DNA of 64,000 bases. Origin: a virus. The notes below the pieces were generated by a model. It did not search any database and had not been told where the DNA came from. It saw nothing but the letters and a program-made list of their open reading frames with translations. Below, in pieces: positions 1 through 7,861 of the stretch (the first letter of the stretch is position 1; every line of letters begins with the position of its first letter). The DNA is taken from positions 1 to 64,000 of IMG/VR virus record IMGVR_UViG_3300037054_000079; one strand, 5' to 3'. Both the position numbers and the translations under genes were made by a program.

Positions 1-2919
1 AAATGCTCCTCTCATCCGAGCCCACACATTCACTCCACGCGGAACTGTGAGAGTGAGTAAGGTAGCACTAGATGGAGGTGTAGCGGCTATGAGGTCTTGA
101 ACTGGCACGGCCCAAAAGAAATCGTCTCCAATTGAAGACCAATTCCACAACTGCGAGGAGCCGTTTGTTTTGACTGACCCAATTCGTCTGAACAGGGTGT
201 AATTAGTCGGCATCGTTGGGGCAGTCGCGCTCAACGACAACAGAACATCCACCACCCCCAGGTCTACGCGCATAATCAAATGCAGATGATACCATGTGCT
301 TGCTGCTATTGCGCCGGTATCTAATCCACCATTGCCACTCCCAACGGCCCAACTGGAAAGAGTTTTGGTTATGGAGGCCACGTTCATCATTGCCACGTTG
401 GTGCTGTCGGCAGCAGCGCCCGCATAGACCAACACTGTTGTCAGCCCATTGTAGGCCGTGTTTAAGCCCGAGATATAATTTCGGGGCGGCAGTATTGAGA
501 TAGGCGTGTGGCCCGGTGGCCGCGAGAATGCTTGCTCATCGCCGGGATCGCCATCGAGACCCGGAGGGCCAATAGCTGGGCCGGTGCGGCCCGGCACGCC
601 CGAGGCCCCGGCTGATCCCGGCACGCCCGAGGCTCCGGCTGATCCCGGTGCACCATCATTTCCCGGCACGCCCGACGCGCCCGGCACTCCGGATGCGCCA
701 TCGAGTCCGGGGATGCCCGATGCGCCGTCAAAGCCCGGCACGCCCGACGCGCCCGCTGCACCACCGCTCCCGCTCGCGCCCGGCACGCCGCTCGCGCCCG
801 CAACATAAATTGTATCGCCGCTTACCGGATCGGGCCAACAGATACCTTTCCAGTTAGCACTCACTGGTAGCGTTTGTGCTGTCCATGTGATCCCGTCAGG
901 CGATGTCGCAGCCTTAGTCGAGCCGTATGCGACAGCACAAAATAACCCGAGAGGCGGCGACCAAGCGACACTAAACCAGCCTGCACTCGACGGCAAGGTT
1001 CGCGTTGTCCACGTTACGCCGTCTGGTGATGTCGTCGCATGAGCAGAGCCATAAGCGACAGCACAAAATAATTTACGAGCCGGAGACCAGCAGATACTAT
1101 ACCATGTCCCGCTCACCGATAGCGTTTGTGGTGTCCATGTTATGCCGTCCGGTGATGTTGCTGCGTTGGCAGAACCAGCCGCGACAATACAAAATAATCC
1201 GAGCGCCGGAGACCAACAAACACCATTCCATGACGCGCTCGCAGAAAGTGTCTGCGCTGTCCATGTTACGCCATCAGGTGATGTTGCTGCGGTAGTGGAT
1301 GGGCCAGAAGCGACAGCACAAAATAACTTGAGCGCCGGAGACCAGCAAACACCATTCCATGCCGCGCTCGCAGAAAGTGTCTGCGCTGTCCATGTTACGC
1401 CATCAGGTGATGTTGCTGCGGTAGTGGATGGGCCAGAAGCGACAGCACAAAATAACTTGAGCGCCGGAGACCAGCAAACACTATTCCATGTCGCGCTCGT
1501 GGGTAACGTCTGTTGTGTCCATGTTACGCCATCAGGTGATGTTGCTGCGGTAGTGGATGGGCCAGAAGCGACAGCACAAAATAATCCAAGAGCCGGAGAC
1601 CAGCAAATCGCAGACCAAGGGACGCTCGCGGGTAGCGTCCCTTGTGCCCATGTCGTACCGTCAACTGATGTTGCGGCATGAGTGCCACCGCTGGCAACAG
1701 CAGCAAAGAAATTCAATGCACCCGGTACACCGCTTCCGCCTGTTGCGCCGCTCGCGCCCGTTCCGCCCGGCACACCGCTCGCGCTTGGGATGCCGCTTGC
1801 GCCCGGTACACCGCTCGCGCCCGGTACACCTGACGCTCCGGCTGATCCCGGCACGCCGCTCGCGCCTGCGCTGCCGACGCCGCCCGTTCCACCCGGTACG
1901 CCCGAGGCCCCGGCTGATCCGGGGACACCGCTCGCGCCCGCCGCGCCGTCACTACCGTTTGACCCGGCTGCGCCGACTCCGCCTGTACCGCCCGGCACAC
2001 CGGAAACTCCCGGCACACCGCTCGCACCTGCGCTGCCGATGCCGCCCGTACCGCCCGGCACGCCTGAGACACCGGCTGTTCCCGGCACGCCCGAGGCCCC
2101 GGCTGATCCCGGCACGCCCGAGGCTCCGGCTGATCCCGGTGCGCCGTCATTTCCCGGCACGCCCGATGCTCCCGGCACTCCGCTTGCGCCATCGAGTCCG
2201 GTGCCCGATGCGCCGTCAAAGCCCGGCACGCCCGACGCGCCGTCTAATCCAACTCCGCCCGTGCCGCCCGGCACGCCCGAGGCCCCGGCTGTTCCCGGCA
2301 CGCCCGAGGCCCCGGCTGATCCCGGCACGCCCGAGGCCCCGGCTGATCCCGGTGCGCCGTCATTTCCCGGCACGCCCGACGCGCCCGGCACTCCGGATGC
2401 GCCATCGAGTCCGGTGCCCGATGCGCCGTCATTTCCCGGCACGCCGCTCGCGCCCTCCGGACCGGGAGGGCCGCCCGGATCGCCCGGCACCCCGCTCGCG
2501 CCCGGTACGCCGCTCGCGCCCGGTACACCCGATGCGCCGTTGCCTGAGCCGCTGCCCGGTGCACCGCTCGCGCCCGGCCTGCCTTTGATGACGAAAACGT
2601 TTGGTTTGGGATTAGCCAACGGGTCCGGCAACCGTGGCGGGTCCGGCAATTTCTCTGGCGGCTTCGGTGGATCAGGCAAGCGAACGCCCGCCTCAGCGGC
2701 TTTGCGCTTGGCGACCGCGAACCCGTATTGTTTTATGAAAACGTCCTGAGCCGAGGGACTCCAACGGTCCGCGCCCCATGGGTTAGGATCGGGGAGAACC
2801 ACATCCACTTCGGCGGCTTTGCGTTTGGCGACGGCGTATCCGTATTTTTCAATGAAGGCTTCTTGGGCTGCGTAACTCCCATTCTCGCCCCACGGATTAG
2901 CGCCCGATGTTACGGCCAC
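1..2919 (-). CDS. Collagen-like / Asp-box-repeat fibre protein (3' end outside window)
   Basis: Large fibrous virion protein; 973 codons are visible and the C-terminus lies beyond the left edge. The GTG start at 2919 sits behind AGGGGA. Residues about 1-80 contain two tandem ~38-residue copies starting NPWG and ending VAKRKAAE. Residues ~113-393 and ~704-791 are collagen-type Gly-X-Y triplets (GAS, GVP, GSA). Residues ~410-686 are seven units with the Asp-box-like signature TSPDGVTWT and the core WSPALKLFCAVA. From ~793 the sequence resembles the C-terminal domain common in phage tail proteins (TVPRGVNVW near the edge). The frame is free of stops throughout. It lies just downstream of the scaffold-like gene behind a candidate late promoter. 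A receptor-binding or capsid-decorating fibre is inferred; trimerisation through the collagen segments is family knowledge. Confidence 0.85.
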   Translation of the reverse strand, partial: MAVTSGANPWGENGSYAAQEAFIEKYGYAVAKRKAAEVDVVLPDPNPWGADRWSPSAQDVFIKQYGFAVAKRKAAEAGVRLPDPPKPPEKLPDPPRLPDPLANPKPNVFVIKGRPGASGAPGSGSGNGASGVPGASGVPGASGVPGDPGGPPGPEGASGVPGNDGASGTGLDGASGVPGASGVPGNDGAPGSAGASGVPGSAGASGVPGTAGASGVPGGTGGVGLDGASGVPGFDGASGTGLDGASGVPGASGVPGNDGAPGSAGASGVPGSAGASGVPGTAGVSGVPGGTGGIGSAGASGVPGVSGVPGGTGGVGAAGSNGSDGAAGASGVPGSAGASGVPGGTGGVGSAGASGVPGSAGASGVPGASGVPGASGIPSASGVPGGTGASGATGGSGVPGALNFFAAVASGGTHAATSVDGTTWAQGTLPASVPWSAICWSPALGLFCAVASGPSTTAATSPDGVTWTQQTLPTSATWNSVCWSPALKLFCAVASGPSTTAATSPDGVTWTAQTLSASAAWNGVCWSPALKLFCAVASGPSTTAATSPDGVTWTAQTLSASASWNGVCWSPALGLFCIVAAGSANAATSPDGITWTPQTLSVSGTWYSICWSPARKLFCAVAYGSAHATTSPDGVTWTTRTLPSSAGWFSVAWSPPLGLFCAVAYGSTKAATSPDGITWTAQTLPVSANWKGICWPDPVSGDTIYVAGASGVPGASGSGGAAGASGVPGFDGASGIPGLDGASGVPGASGVPGNDGAPGSAGASGVPGSAGASGVPGRTGPAIGPPGLDGDPGDEQAFSRPPGHTPISILPPRNYISGLNTAYNGLTTVLVYAGAAADSTNVAMMNVASITKTLSSWAVGSGNGGLDTGAIAASTWYHLHLIMRVDLGVVDVLLSLSATAPTMPTNYTLFRRIGSVKTNGSSQLWNWSSIGDDFFWAVPVQDLIAATPPSSATLLTLTVPRGVNVWARMRGAF
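855..1690 (-). repeat. Seven tandem ~123-129-bp repeats inside the fibre gene
   Basis: Recurring units with anchors at about 885, 1007, 1131, 1260, 1389, 1518 and 1646 encode 41-43 residues each. The three central copies are almost identical at DNA level and the outer ones are diverged. Each unit has an SPDG...TWT turn, as in BNR/Asp-box beta-propellers. Recent copy-number change by recombination is likely. Confidence 0.85.
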
Positions 2920-2964
2920 GAGCAGTCCCCTGAAAATTGAAATGAAAATGCCGTCGCGCGGTTT

Positions 2965-3000
2965 TTACCACGCGATGGCCATTTCACCAACCAGCGTTAT
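2965..3000 (-). promoter_or_regulatory. Candidate late promoter, copy 1
   Basis: On the minus strand: ATAACGCTGGTTG, 18 bases, then GGTAA. The same 36-base architecture occurs at 16596-16631 and 22312-22347. Here it starts at the stop codon of the scaffold-like gene and ends 46 bases before the fibre GTG. Promoter function is inferred from the three exact-spacing copies. Confidence 0.5.
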
Positions 3001-3869
3001 TGGCTGACGCGCTTGACCGGCTTGGTATCGCCGATCTTGCTGCCGACCTGCGCAGCCAGCGCAGCGGCCTTAACTTCACCCATGGTCTTGATAGCTTGAC
3101 CTTGCTGAGTGACGTTCCAGCCTTCTTCGGACCACGGGTTCTCGGCGCGCAGTCCGCCGCCACCGGAGCCACCGCCGCGCGAATTGCCACCGACCGAGGT
3201 CGGCCACCAATGCGGCTTCTTGTCTTGCTGATCCTTGAACCATTCCTTTGGCTCGATGCCCGGCATCGCGTCCACGTTGTCTTTCGTGAGCACGCGCCCG
3301 GCTTCGGTGACTTCGAAGACGCGCATCGCATTGAGCACCGCGTCGTCGATAGCTGTCGGGACCACCTTCGCAGCGATAGCCGCGTCGCGGATCGAACGCT
3401 CGACCGTTGTCATAACGATGGTGGACTTGAGTCCGGTGACTTCCTGCGCTGCCACTTCGGTCGCTTTGCGGGCGGCATCGAGATCGCGCTGCAACTGCGA
3501 CTTGTCGCGCTCAAGCGGGCCGGTGGCGCGCTTGATACGGGCTTCGATGATTGGTTCGAGCTTGGTCTCGTCGAGCTTGCCGTCCTTGGTGAACGCTTCA
3601 AGCTGCGCCTTGGACGTAGCCAGTTCTTCGAGTTGCGCGGGGATCAGTTCGGGGTCAATTTCGCCGAACTTGAGAAGTCTGTCGCGCACCGCCTTGTGAT
3701 CGGTCTTCTCTTTGCGGAGAGCTTCTTGAACCCGGTCGATGTCGCCTTGGGTCTTGACGCCTTCGATGCCAGTCAACTCAAACTGTCCGTTGCGTTCCGA
3801 GTAGAGGTCGGCAAAGCCCTCTGGAATTTCCTCTGCCGTCTTGTAGATGGTAATGAGCTTTGCAGCCAT
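2997..3869 (-). CDS. Putative head scaffolding protein
   Basis: A 290-residue protein. Residues ~60-170 are charged and predicted coiled coil (heptad-rich stretch around LEELATSKAQLEAFTKDGKL). A Gly-rich linker (~228-242) follows, then a C-terminal NPWSEEGWNVTQQGQ motif. A coiled coil followed by an NPW/NPF...TEQG tail is typical of phage scaffolding proteins, where the basic C-terminus binds the coat protein. The gene lies in the head operon downstream of the MuF-like gene. The ATG at 3869 has GGGAGACC upstream. The major capsid gene expected nearby is not in the window. Alternative: another minor structural protein. Confidence 0.6.
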   Translation of the reverse strand: MAAKLITIYKTAEEIPEGFADLYSERNGQFELTGIEGVKTQGDIDRVQEALRKEKTDHKAVRDRLLKFGEIDPELIPAQLEELATSKAQLEAFTKDGKLDETKLEPIIEARIKRATGPLERDKSQLQRDLDAARKATEVAAQEVTGLKSTIVMTTVERSIRDAAIAAKVVPTAIDDAVLNAMRVFEVTEAGRVLTKDNVDAMPGIEPKEWFKDQQDKKPHWWPTSVGGNSRGGGSGGGGLRAENPWSEEGWNVTQQGQAIKTMGEVKAAALAAQVGSKIGDTKPVKRVSQ

Positions 3870-3917
3870 GGTCGGTCTCCCTTAACTTTTCCCAAGCGAC
3901 CATTCGCTTAGGCGCGC

Positions 3918-4424
3918 TCATGCGTCCTTTTGGCGGCCACTTACATAGTCAATAAGTGCCCGTATCCTTCCGAGTTTTACTTCGGTCTCACTTAGCCTCT
4001 CATGAAGCCGAGCTAGTGTTGAACCCTGCTTATCAGAATTGGCCTTGATAGATATGACAGCCACATTCCCTTTGACGTACCCTTTGTCGTTCTCTATCCG
4101 GTCTATTGAGGCTGTCGCGTCCTGTTGCGCGCCGCCGTCATAGACCAACCTCAAACCATAGACCGGGCAAAAAGTCGGAAGCGGGAGCAAGTCCTCAAGC
4201 GCGATATTAAATTTCAATCCTTTTCTCTCGGCCCGTGTTCGTGCTCTGCGCAGCATAAGTTTTGCCGGGTTTTCGGCTCGCCATTTTCGACTTTTCTCCC
4301 GCATACCAGCGGGGTCATTTATGCGGCGCTTCATTTCCGACTCTCGACCCGACTTTCGACTTTGCTCAGGATTGTCCCGCCTCCACTTGCGCTGACGTTT
4401 TAGTTCCTTGAGCGGAAGGGTCAT
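3918..4424 (-). CDS. HNH endonuclease, dispersed family copy A
   Basis: A 168-residue HNH-type protein. The Arg/Lys-rich N-terminus (~1-65) probably binds DNA. It is followed by RARTRAERKGL, the CPVYGLRLVY box (~91-100) and SIDRIENDKGYVKGNV (~110-125), the core of the phage HNH family with an LDRIDN..GYVxGNV motif. The ATG at 4424 overlaps the upstream stop (ATGA). Sibling copies with the same boxes lie at 9501-10034 and 51362-51862. It sits between two head genes, as free-standing homing endonucleases often do. Confidence 0.85.
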   Translation of the reverse strand: MTLPLKELKRQRKWRRDNPEQSRKSGRESEMKRRINDPAGMREKSRKWRAENPAKLMLRRARTRAERKGLKFNIALEDLLPLPTFCPVYGLRLVYDGGAQQDATASIDRIENDKGYVKGNVAVISIKANSDKQGSTLARLHERLSETEVKLGRIRALIDYVSGRQKDA

Positions 4425-4765
4425 AGGCAAATAAATGCCGTGGCGAGCTTCCCGTTCGGGTCCTCGCCGTATCCATCCAAGACTTTGCCAACATCGGCAA
4501 CGTCTAGGGGAATATCTGTATCCTCGTAGCAGTAGTGGACTTGCTTCTTGGCATCCAAAAAATAGAACACGCGATGGCCCGGCTCGCTGAATTTAGGCGA
4601 CATCCGGACCGATGATCTCTTGATTGGTTCGCGCGCGGGCGGCGCGGCCACAACGACTGGCGGCTTGTCATTGACAACGACGCGCGTAGGCGCGGGCGCG
4701 TGGAAAATGAATATCGCCACGAGCAAGACGAGCACAACGATAGCGCCGATGGAATTTTTGCTCAC
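4421..4765 (-). CDS. Small single-pass membrane protein
   Basis: 114 residues with one N-terminal transmembrane helix (about 6-24, ending in HAPAP). A Pro/Ala/Val-rich linker to ~50 is followed by a soluble domain containing two Cys (HYCYED and the terminal ICL). The topology suggests a membrane-anchored periplasmic domain. No family recognised. Overlaps the genes on both sides by four bases (ATGA), so it is translationally coupled within the head operon. A spanin-like or injection role is possible but unsupported. Confidence 0.7.
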   Translation of the reverse strand: MSKNSIGAIVVLVLLVAIFIFHAPAPTRVVVNDKPPVVVAAPPAREPIKRSSVRMSPKFSEPGHRVFYFLDAKKQVHYCYEDTDIPLDVADVGKVLDGYGEDPNGKLATAFICL

Positions 4766-5430
4766 TTGGGGACTCCCTTTTTGCGGAGATTACGAGCCTT
4801 AATCGCCGCACGCGCAAGCTGCAAAATGTGGTGCCGAGTGACTTCGGTCATACCGTCAATGCCGTTTACCTTGGCACTGCCGACCACTTTTCGAGCGATT
4901 TCAGTGTTTTCCAGTCCGGCCATTAACCATGTTCGGATCGTCTTGTCAAGCCGGGCTTTATCCTCTGCCGCAAAATGCCCGGCCCAAACTGCCAAACTGT
5001 GCCCGTGAATAGGGGTGTTCCCAATACGGGAACGGAGATACCGGAACGCCTTTTTGATAGCCTTGGTGCGGACTATTGCCACCCGCGCCGCTGCCCGATC
5101 TGCGGCCTTCATGGCTTCGCCGACTCGAATGCCACTGATCCCGGCGACATCGACGAGATCGCGCTCGATCATGTCTCGCACCCGGATTTCAGACTGATCG
5201 AGGATCGCGACCGTACCGTTCCAAATCTTGATGAACCGCGCGAGATTGGCTTTCTTGATCCGAGCCTCGACCGCGTGCAGCCGAGCCATCGTCTCGGGCC
5301 GCACGGGTTTGTGTACCGGGGGATGTTCGAGGCGATGCTTCGCACGGTTGCGGTCGCGGATCACCTTGCGGTTCACGCGCCCGAGCGGGGACAGCCAATG
5401 ATGATCGCTGTCGAGGTTGATGGTGGTCAT
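4762..5430 (-). CDS. MuF-like minor head protein (head morphogenesis)
   Basis: 222 residues, basic and helical. The C-terminal half contains a pattern typical of the MuF/SPP1 gp7 head-morphogenesis domain: IRTWLMAGLENTEIARKVVG followed by a DG..EVTRHHILQLARAAI segment. Proteins of this family bind the portal inside the procapsid. The gene is short for the family and lies just downstream of the portal and the 809-residue protein, the canonical position. It overlaps its upstream neighbour by four bases. The assignment is by motif and synteny. Confidence 0.6.
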   Translation of the reverse strand: MTTINLDSDHHWLSPLGRVNRKVIRDRNRAKHRLEHPPVHKPVRPETMARLHAVEARIKKANLARFIKIWNGTVAILDQSEIRVRDMIERDLVDVAGISGIRVGEAMKAADRAAARVAIVRTKAIKKAFRYLRSRIGNTPIHGHSLAVWAGHFAAEDKARLDKTIRTWLMAGLENTEIARKVVGSAKVNGIDGMTEVTRHHILQLARAAIKARNLRKKGVPK

Positions 5431-7856
5431 AGCTGTTGCTCTTTCGGAATTTTAGCTTTGTACTTGGCGACGATATCCTCTTGCTCAGGAGTGAGCTTGA
5501 TAGTGACCTTGCCCGCGTCCGGGTGCGGAGCAAGCTTCGTAATGAGTTTGTCGATATTGGTCGTTGGTCCGGGTCCCTCGATGACGTAACTCTTTCCAAT
5601 CGGGACATCCTCAGCCCGTGGCGCGCGATCTGAATAGGCATCCCAATTATGCCATGCGGTGCCGGTGATGACAACCTCGTGCTCACTATGCACGTTCTGG
5701 CCAAAGGCCGGGACCGACAAGACCGCCGTGCGCGGGACTTCGGCGCGCAGCACAACGCGACTCATGGTCGGTCCGGGCTGCTCATAAGTCCACAGGCCAT
5801 GTTGCGGGCCGGAAATGCTTACAGGATCAGCAAACTTTGTGATGGTCTTTCCCGAGTCCAATTTTAACTGCGTACCAACTGGTTTCCCAACAAGAGATGT
5901 TTCTTCGCCTGTGGCCAATTTCACGTCGCCAAGTACCGGCGGGTTAAATTCCGACTTCTGAATTTCGCCGTCGCGCTTGTGCGACAGTGTGATCCCGCGA
6001 TAGAGATTGACAACCAGGATGTCGGCTTTGTCTAGCATATACTGCGAGGTTTCCCACTTCGCGCGCGTTATGGCTTTCACGCCATCATAGCCGCCGACAT
6101 CCTTAAAATCCTTGTTTGCTTGGTCGATGACGGCTTGGCGCTCAATACCCTGCGGAGCTTTGTTGGTGGTGCCGCCCCAGCCGTTCGCCACGCTGGCGTC
6201 AGTCGTGAACGACGCCGCACCGTTACGTTGCAGGTCTAACCCCGGTAGCTTGATATAGGAGGCGCTGACTGCATCCTCTTTTATGGGTTCTGTCTTGAGA
6301 GTCGGCGGCCCTCCGGCCTTTTGGCTACGCTCGTAGATCGCATCGCGCGCGACAGCCTTTTGTTCTTCGGACATATTTTTGTCCGTGGATATTTTTACAG
6401 CGAATGCTCCTACGTCGCTGACATCATCAAGCTGTTTTGTAACGGCGGCCTTAAATTCTTCAAGAGTCCCGTCCTGCGCCACGTTACTTTCTGCAAACTT
6501 TTTATAGAGGTCCTCTACATCTGGCTTCGGGGGCGGCGCTTCACGTAAGCGCCCGCCGAGTTCGTCAGCCGCCGCGACCTGTATCAGCTTGCCCTCGCCG
6601 CCGGTCGAACTGCCTTTCCAGCCCTCCCACAGTTTTGCATCAGCGGCGCGGATGTCGGCAATATCCGGTGTGTTACCAACATTTGCTGCGCGCACTTTGA
6701 GTTCGTTCTCAATGGTTTTGATGTTTTCCGAGTACGGGTCAGATATCGTCTTTGACGATGCCAACTTCTCTTTCATCTCGTCTAGGTGAAGTTCGAGATC
6801 GGGAGTGCTGTACGCAGCCCATGAATACCGGGTCTCCGCCGCACCTATCCCGCGTTGCTCCATCAACTGCGCGGCGCGCGTGTCGGCCATGTACTTCGCG
6901 AGCGCCTGTGTCTTGATGTAATCCGAACCGCTGCCCTCGTTGAGCGGGTCCCACTTCTTCGGCGGCTCAAGTGAACCAAGCTCAGTCGTCTTTTCATCTT
7001 CGAGATCGTCGGCGAGCGAAGTGTTGTGCTTCGTCCACTCGTACTTTTCGTTGTCGTCCATCTCCGCCCACGCGGACTCTAGGGACTCGGTTACATTCTC
7101 AGACAGGTGGTCCGGCGCGTCGATCTTTTCGGCGTCCTTCTCAACTTTGTCATTGAACTGGTTCATGAAGTACGTTGTGATATCCGCGCGCATTTCCGGC
7201 GTGAGATGGTTTTCAAGAATGTCCGTGGGCGGTGTGATGCCCGGCATCGCAAGTTGATCGGGATGAAAGTTCGGATTTATATCTGTGGGGTGCTGTAGTT
7301 CCTGCGGATCAAATCCAATATCCGGATTGTGCTTGCTGCCGCTGTAATCATCGGCGGCCTCGATGGTGATCGCCTTCGCTAGATCATCAGAACTGTAGGG
7401 AATGTCCGGTTGGTCGTAGCCGTGACGGTCGGCTAGATAGTCAGTCAGCGTCTCCGCTTTCCAATCGTCATCTTCGGCAAGTTGCTGCGCGGCTTCTCGC
7501 TGCGGGTCCCCGCTCTCTTGCCAATTACTGACTTCGCTTTCATACTCTGAGTCGTAGTTGTTGGACTTGTAGGCTTCTTCGGCTTTCTCTTGCGAAGTGC
7601 CGCTCAGCGCATCCCAACTCGGTTCGTGTGTTACCTCGACTTCGCCCTCGTGTTCGGGAGCTTCGGTAGCGATCTTGTCGAGCGCCGGGCGCGCAGCCGC
7701 GTACTCATTCTCAAGTCGAGCAGCGGTATCCTTATTCCAGATATCGCCGCCCGCAACGGTAGCGACACGCGGATCGGGCGCGGCGGGGATGTCCCCACCT
7801 GCGCCCGCTGTCCACCGGCCTCTTGTATCGCGCTGCTCAGTTGAAACGTCCGCCAT
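5427..7856 (-). CDS. Large virion-associated protein with putative ADP-ribosyltransferase C-terminus
   Basis: 809 residues between portal and MuF-like genes. Residues 1-~560 are acidic, rich in Asp/Glu/Lys and low in recognisable motifs. The C-terminal ~190 residues carry a possible R-S-E mono-ADP-ribosyltransferase signature in the right order and spacing: LYRG (Arg ~620), PVSIS (Ser ~680-682) and SEHEVVI (ExE, Glu ~725/727), preceded by VVLRAEVPRTAVLSVPA, the usual strand before ExE. Phage ARTs such as T4 Alt are packaged and injected; MuF proteins are often fused or linked to ARTs. Catalytic function is inferred. The ATG at 7856 follows the portal stop closely. Confidence 0.6.
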   Translation of the reverse strand: MADVSTEQRDTRGRWTAGAGGDIPAAPDPRVATVAGGDIWNKDTAARLENEYAAARPALDKIATEAPEHEGEVEVTHEPSWDALSGTSQEKAEEAYKSNNYDSEYESEVSNWQESGDPQREAAQQLAEDDDWKAETLTDYLADRHGYDQPDIPYSSDDLAKAITIEAADDYSGSKHNPDIGFDPQELQHPTDINPNFHPDQLAMPGITPPTDILENHLTPEMRADITTYFMNQFNDKVEKDAEKIDAPDHLSENVTESLESAWAEMDDNEKYEWTKHNTSLADDLEDEKTTELGSLEPPKKWDPLNEGSGSDYIKTQALAKYMADTRAAQLMEQRGIGAAETRYSWAAYSTPDLELHLDEMKEKLASSKTISDPYSENIKTIENELKVRAANVGNTPDIADIRAADAKLWEGWKGSSTGGEGKLIQVAAADELGGRLREAPPPKPDVEDLYKKFAESNVAQDGTLEEFKAAVTKQLDDVSDVGAFAVKISTDKNMSEEQKAVARDAIYERSQKAGGPPTLKTEPIKEDAVSASYIKLPGLDLQRNGAASFTTDASVANGWGGTTNKAPQGIERQAVIDQANKDFKDVGGYDGVKAITRAKWETSQYMLDKADILVVNLYRGITLSHKRDGEIQKSEFNPPVLGDVKLATGEETSLVGKPVGTQLKLDSGKTITKFADPVSISGPQHGLWTYEQPGPTMSRVVLRAEVPRTAVLSVPAFGQNVHSEHEVVITGTAWHNWDAYSDRAPRAEDVPIGKSYVIEGPGPTTNIDKLITKLAPHPDAGKVTIKLTPEQEDIVAKYKAKIPKEQQL

Positions 7857-7861
7857 GGCGC

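Noticed and set aside
1682-2749. Long plus-strand frame rich in PGTP repeats
   Set aside because: It is the mirror of the minus-strand collagen Gly-X-Y region. The minus frame is open across the whole gene, has a ribosome binding site and also explains the propeller repeats and conserved C-terminus.
2948-2980. Hairpin TCGCGCGGT-tttt-ACCACGCGA as a terminator for the scaffold gene
   Set aside because: It overlaps the late promoter element copy 1 and lacks a continuous U run; the promoter reading explains the sequence better.
3000-3911. Plus-strand 303-codon frame opposite the scaffold-like gene
   Set aside because: Shadow of a high-GC minus-strand gene; it has no supported start and breaks the transcription direction of the arm.
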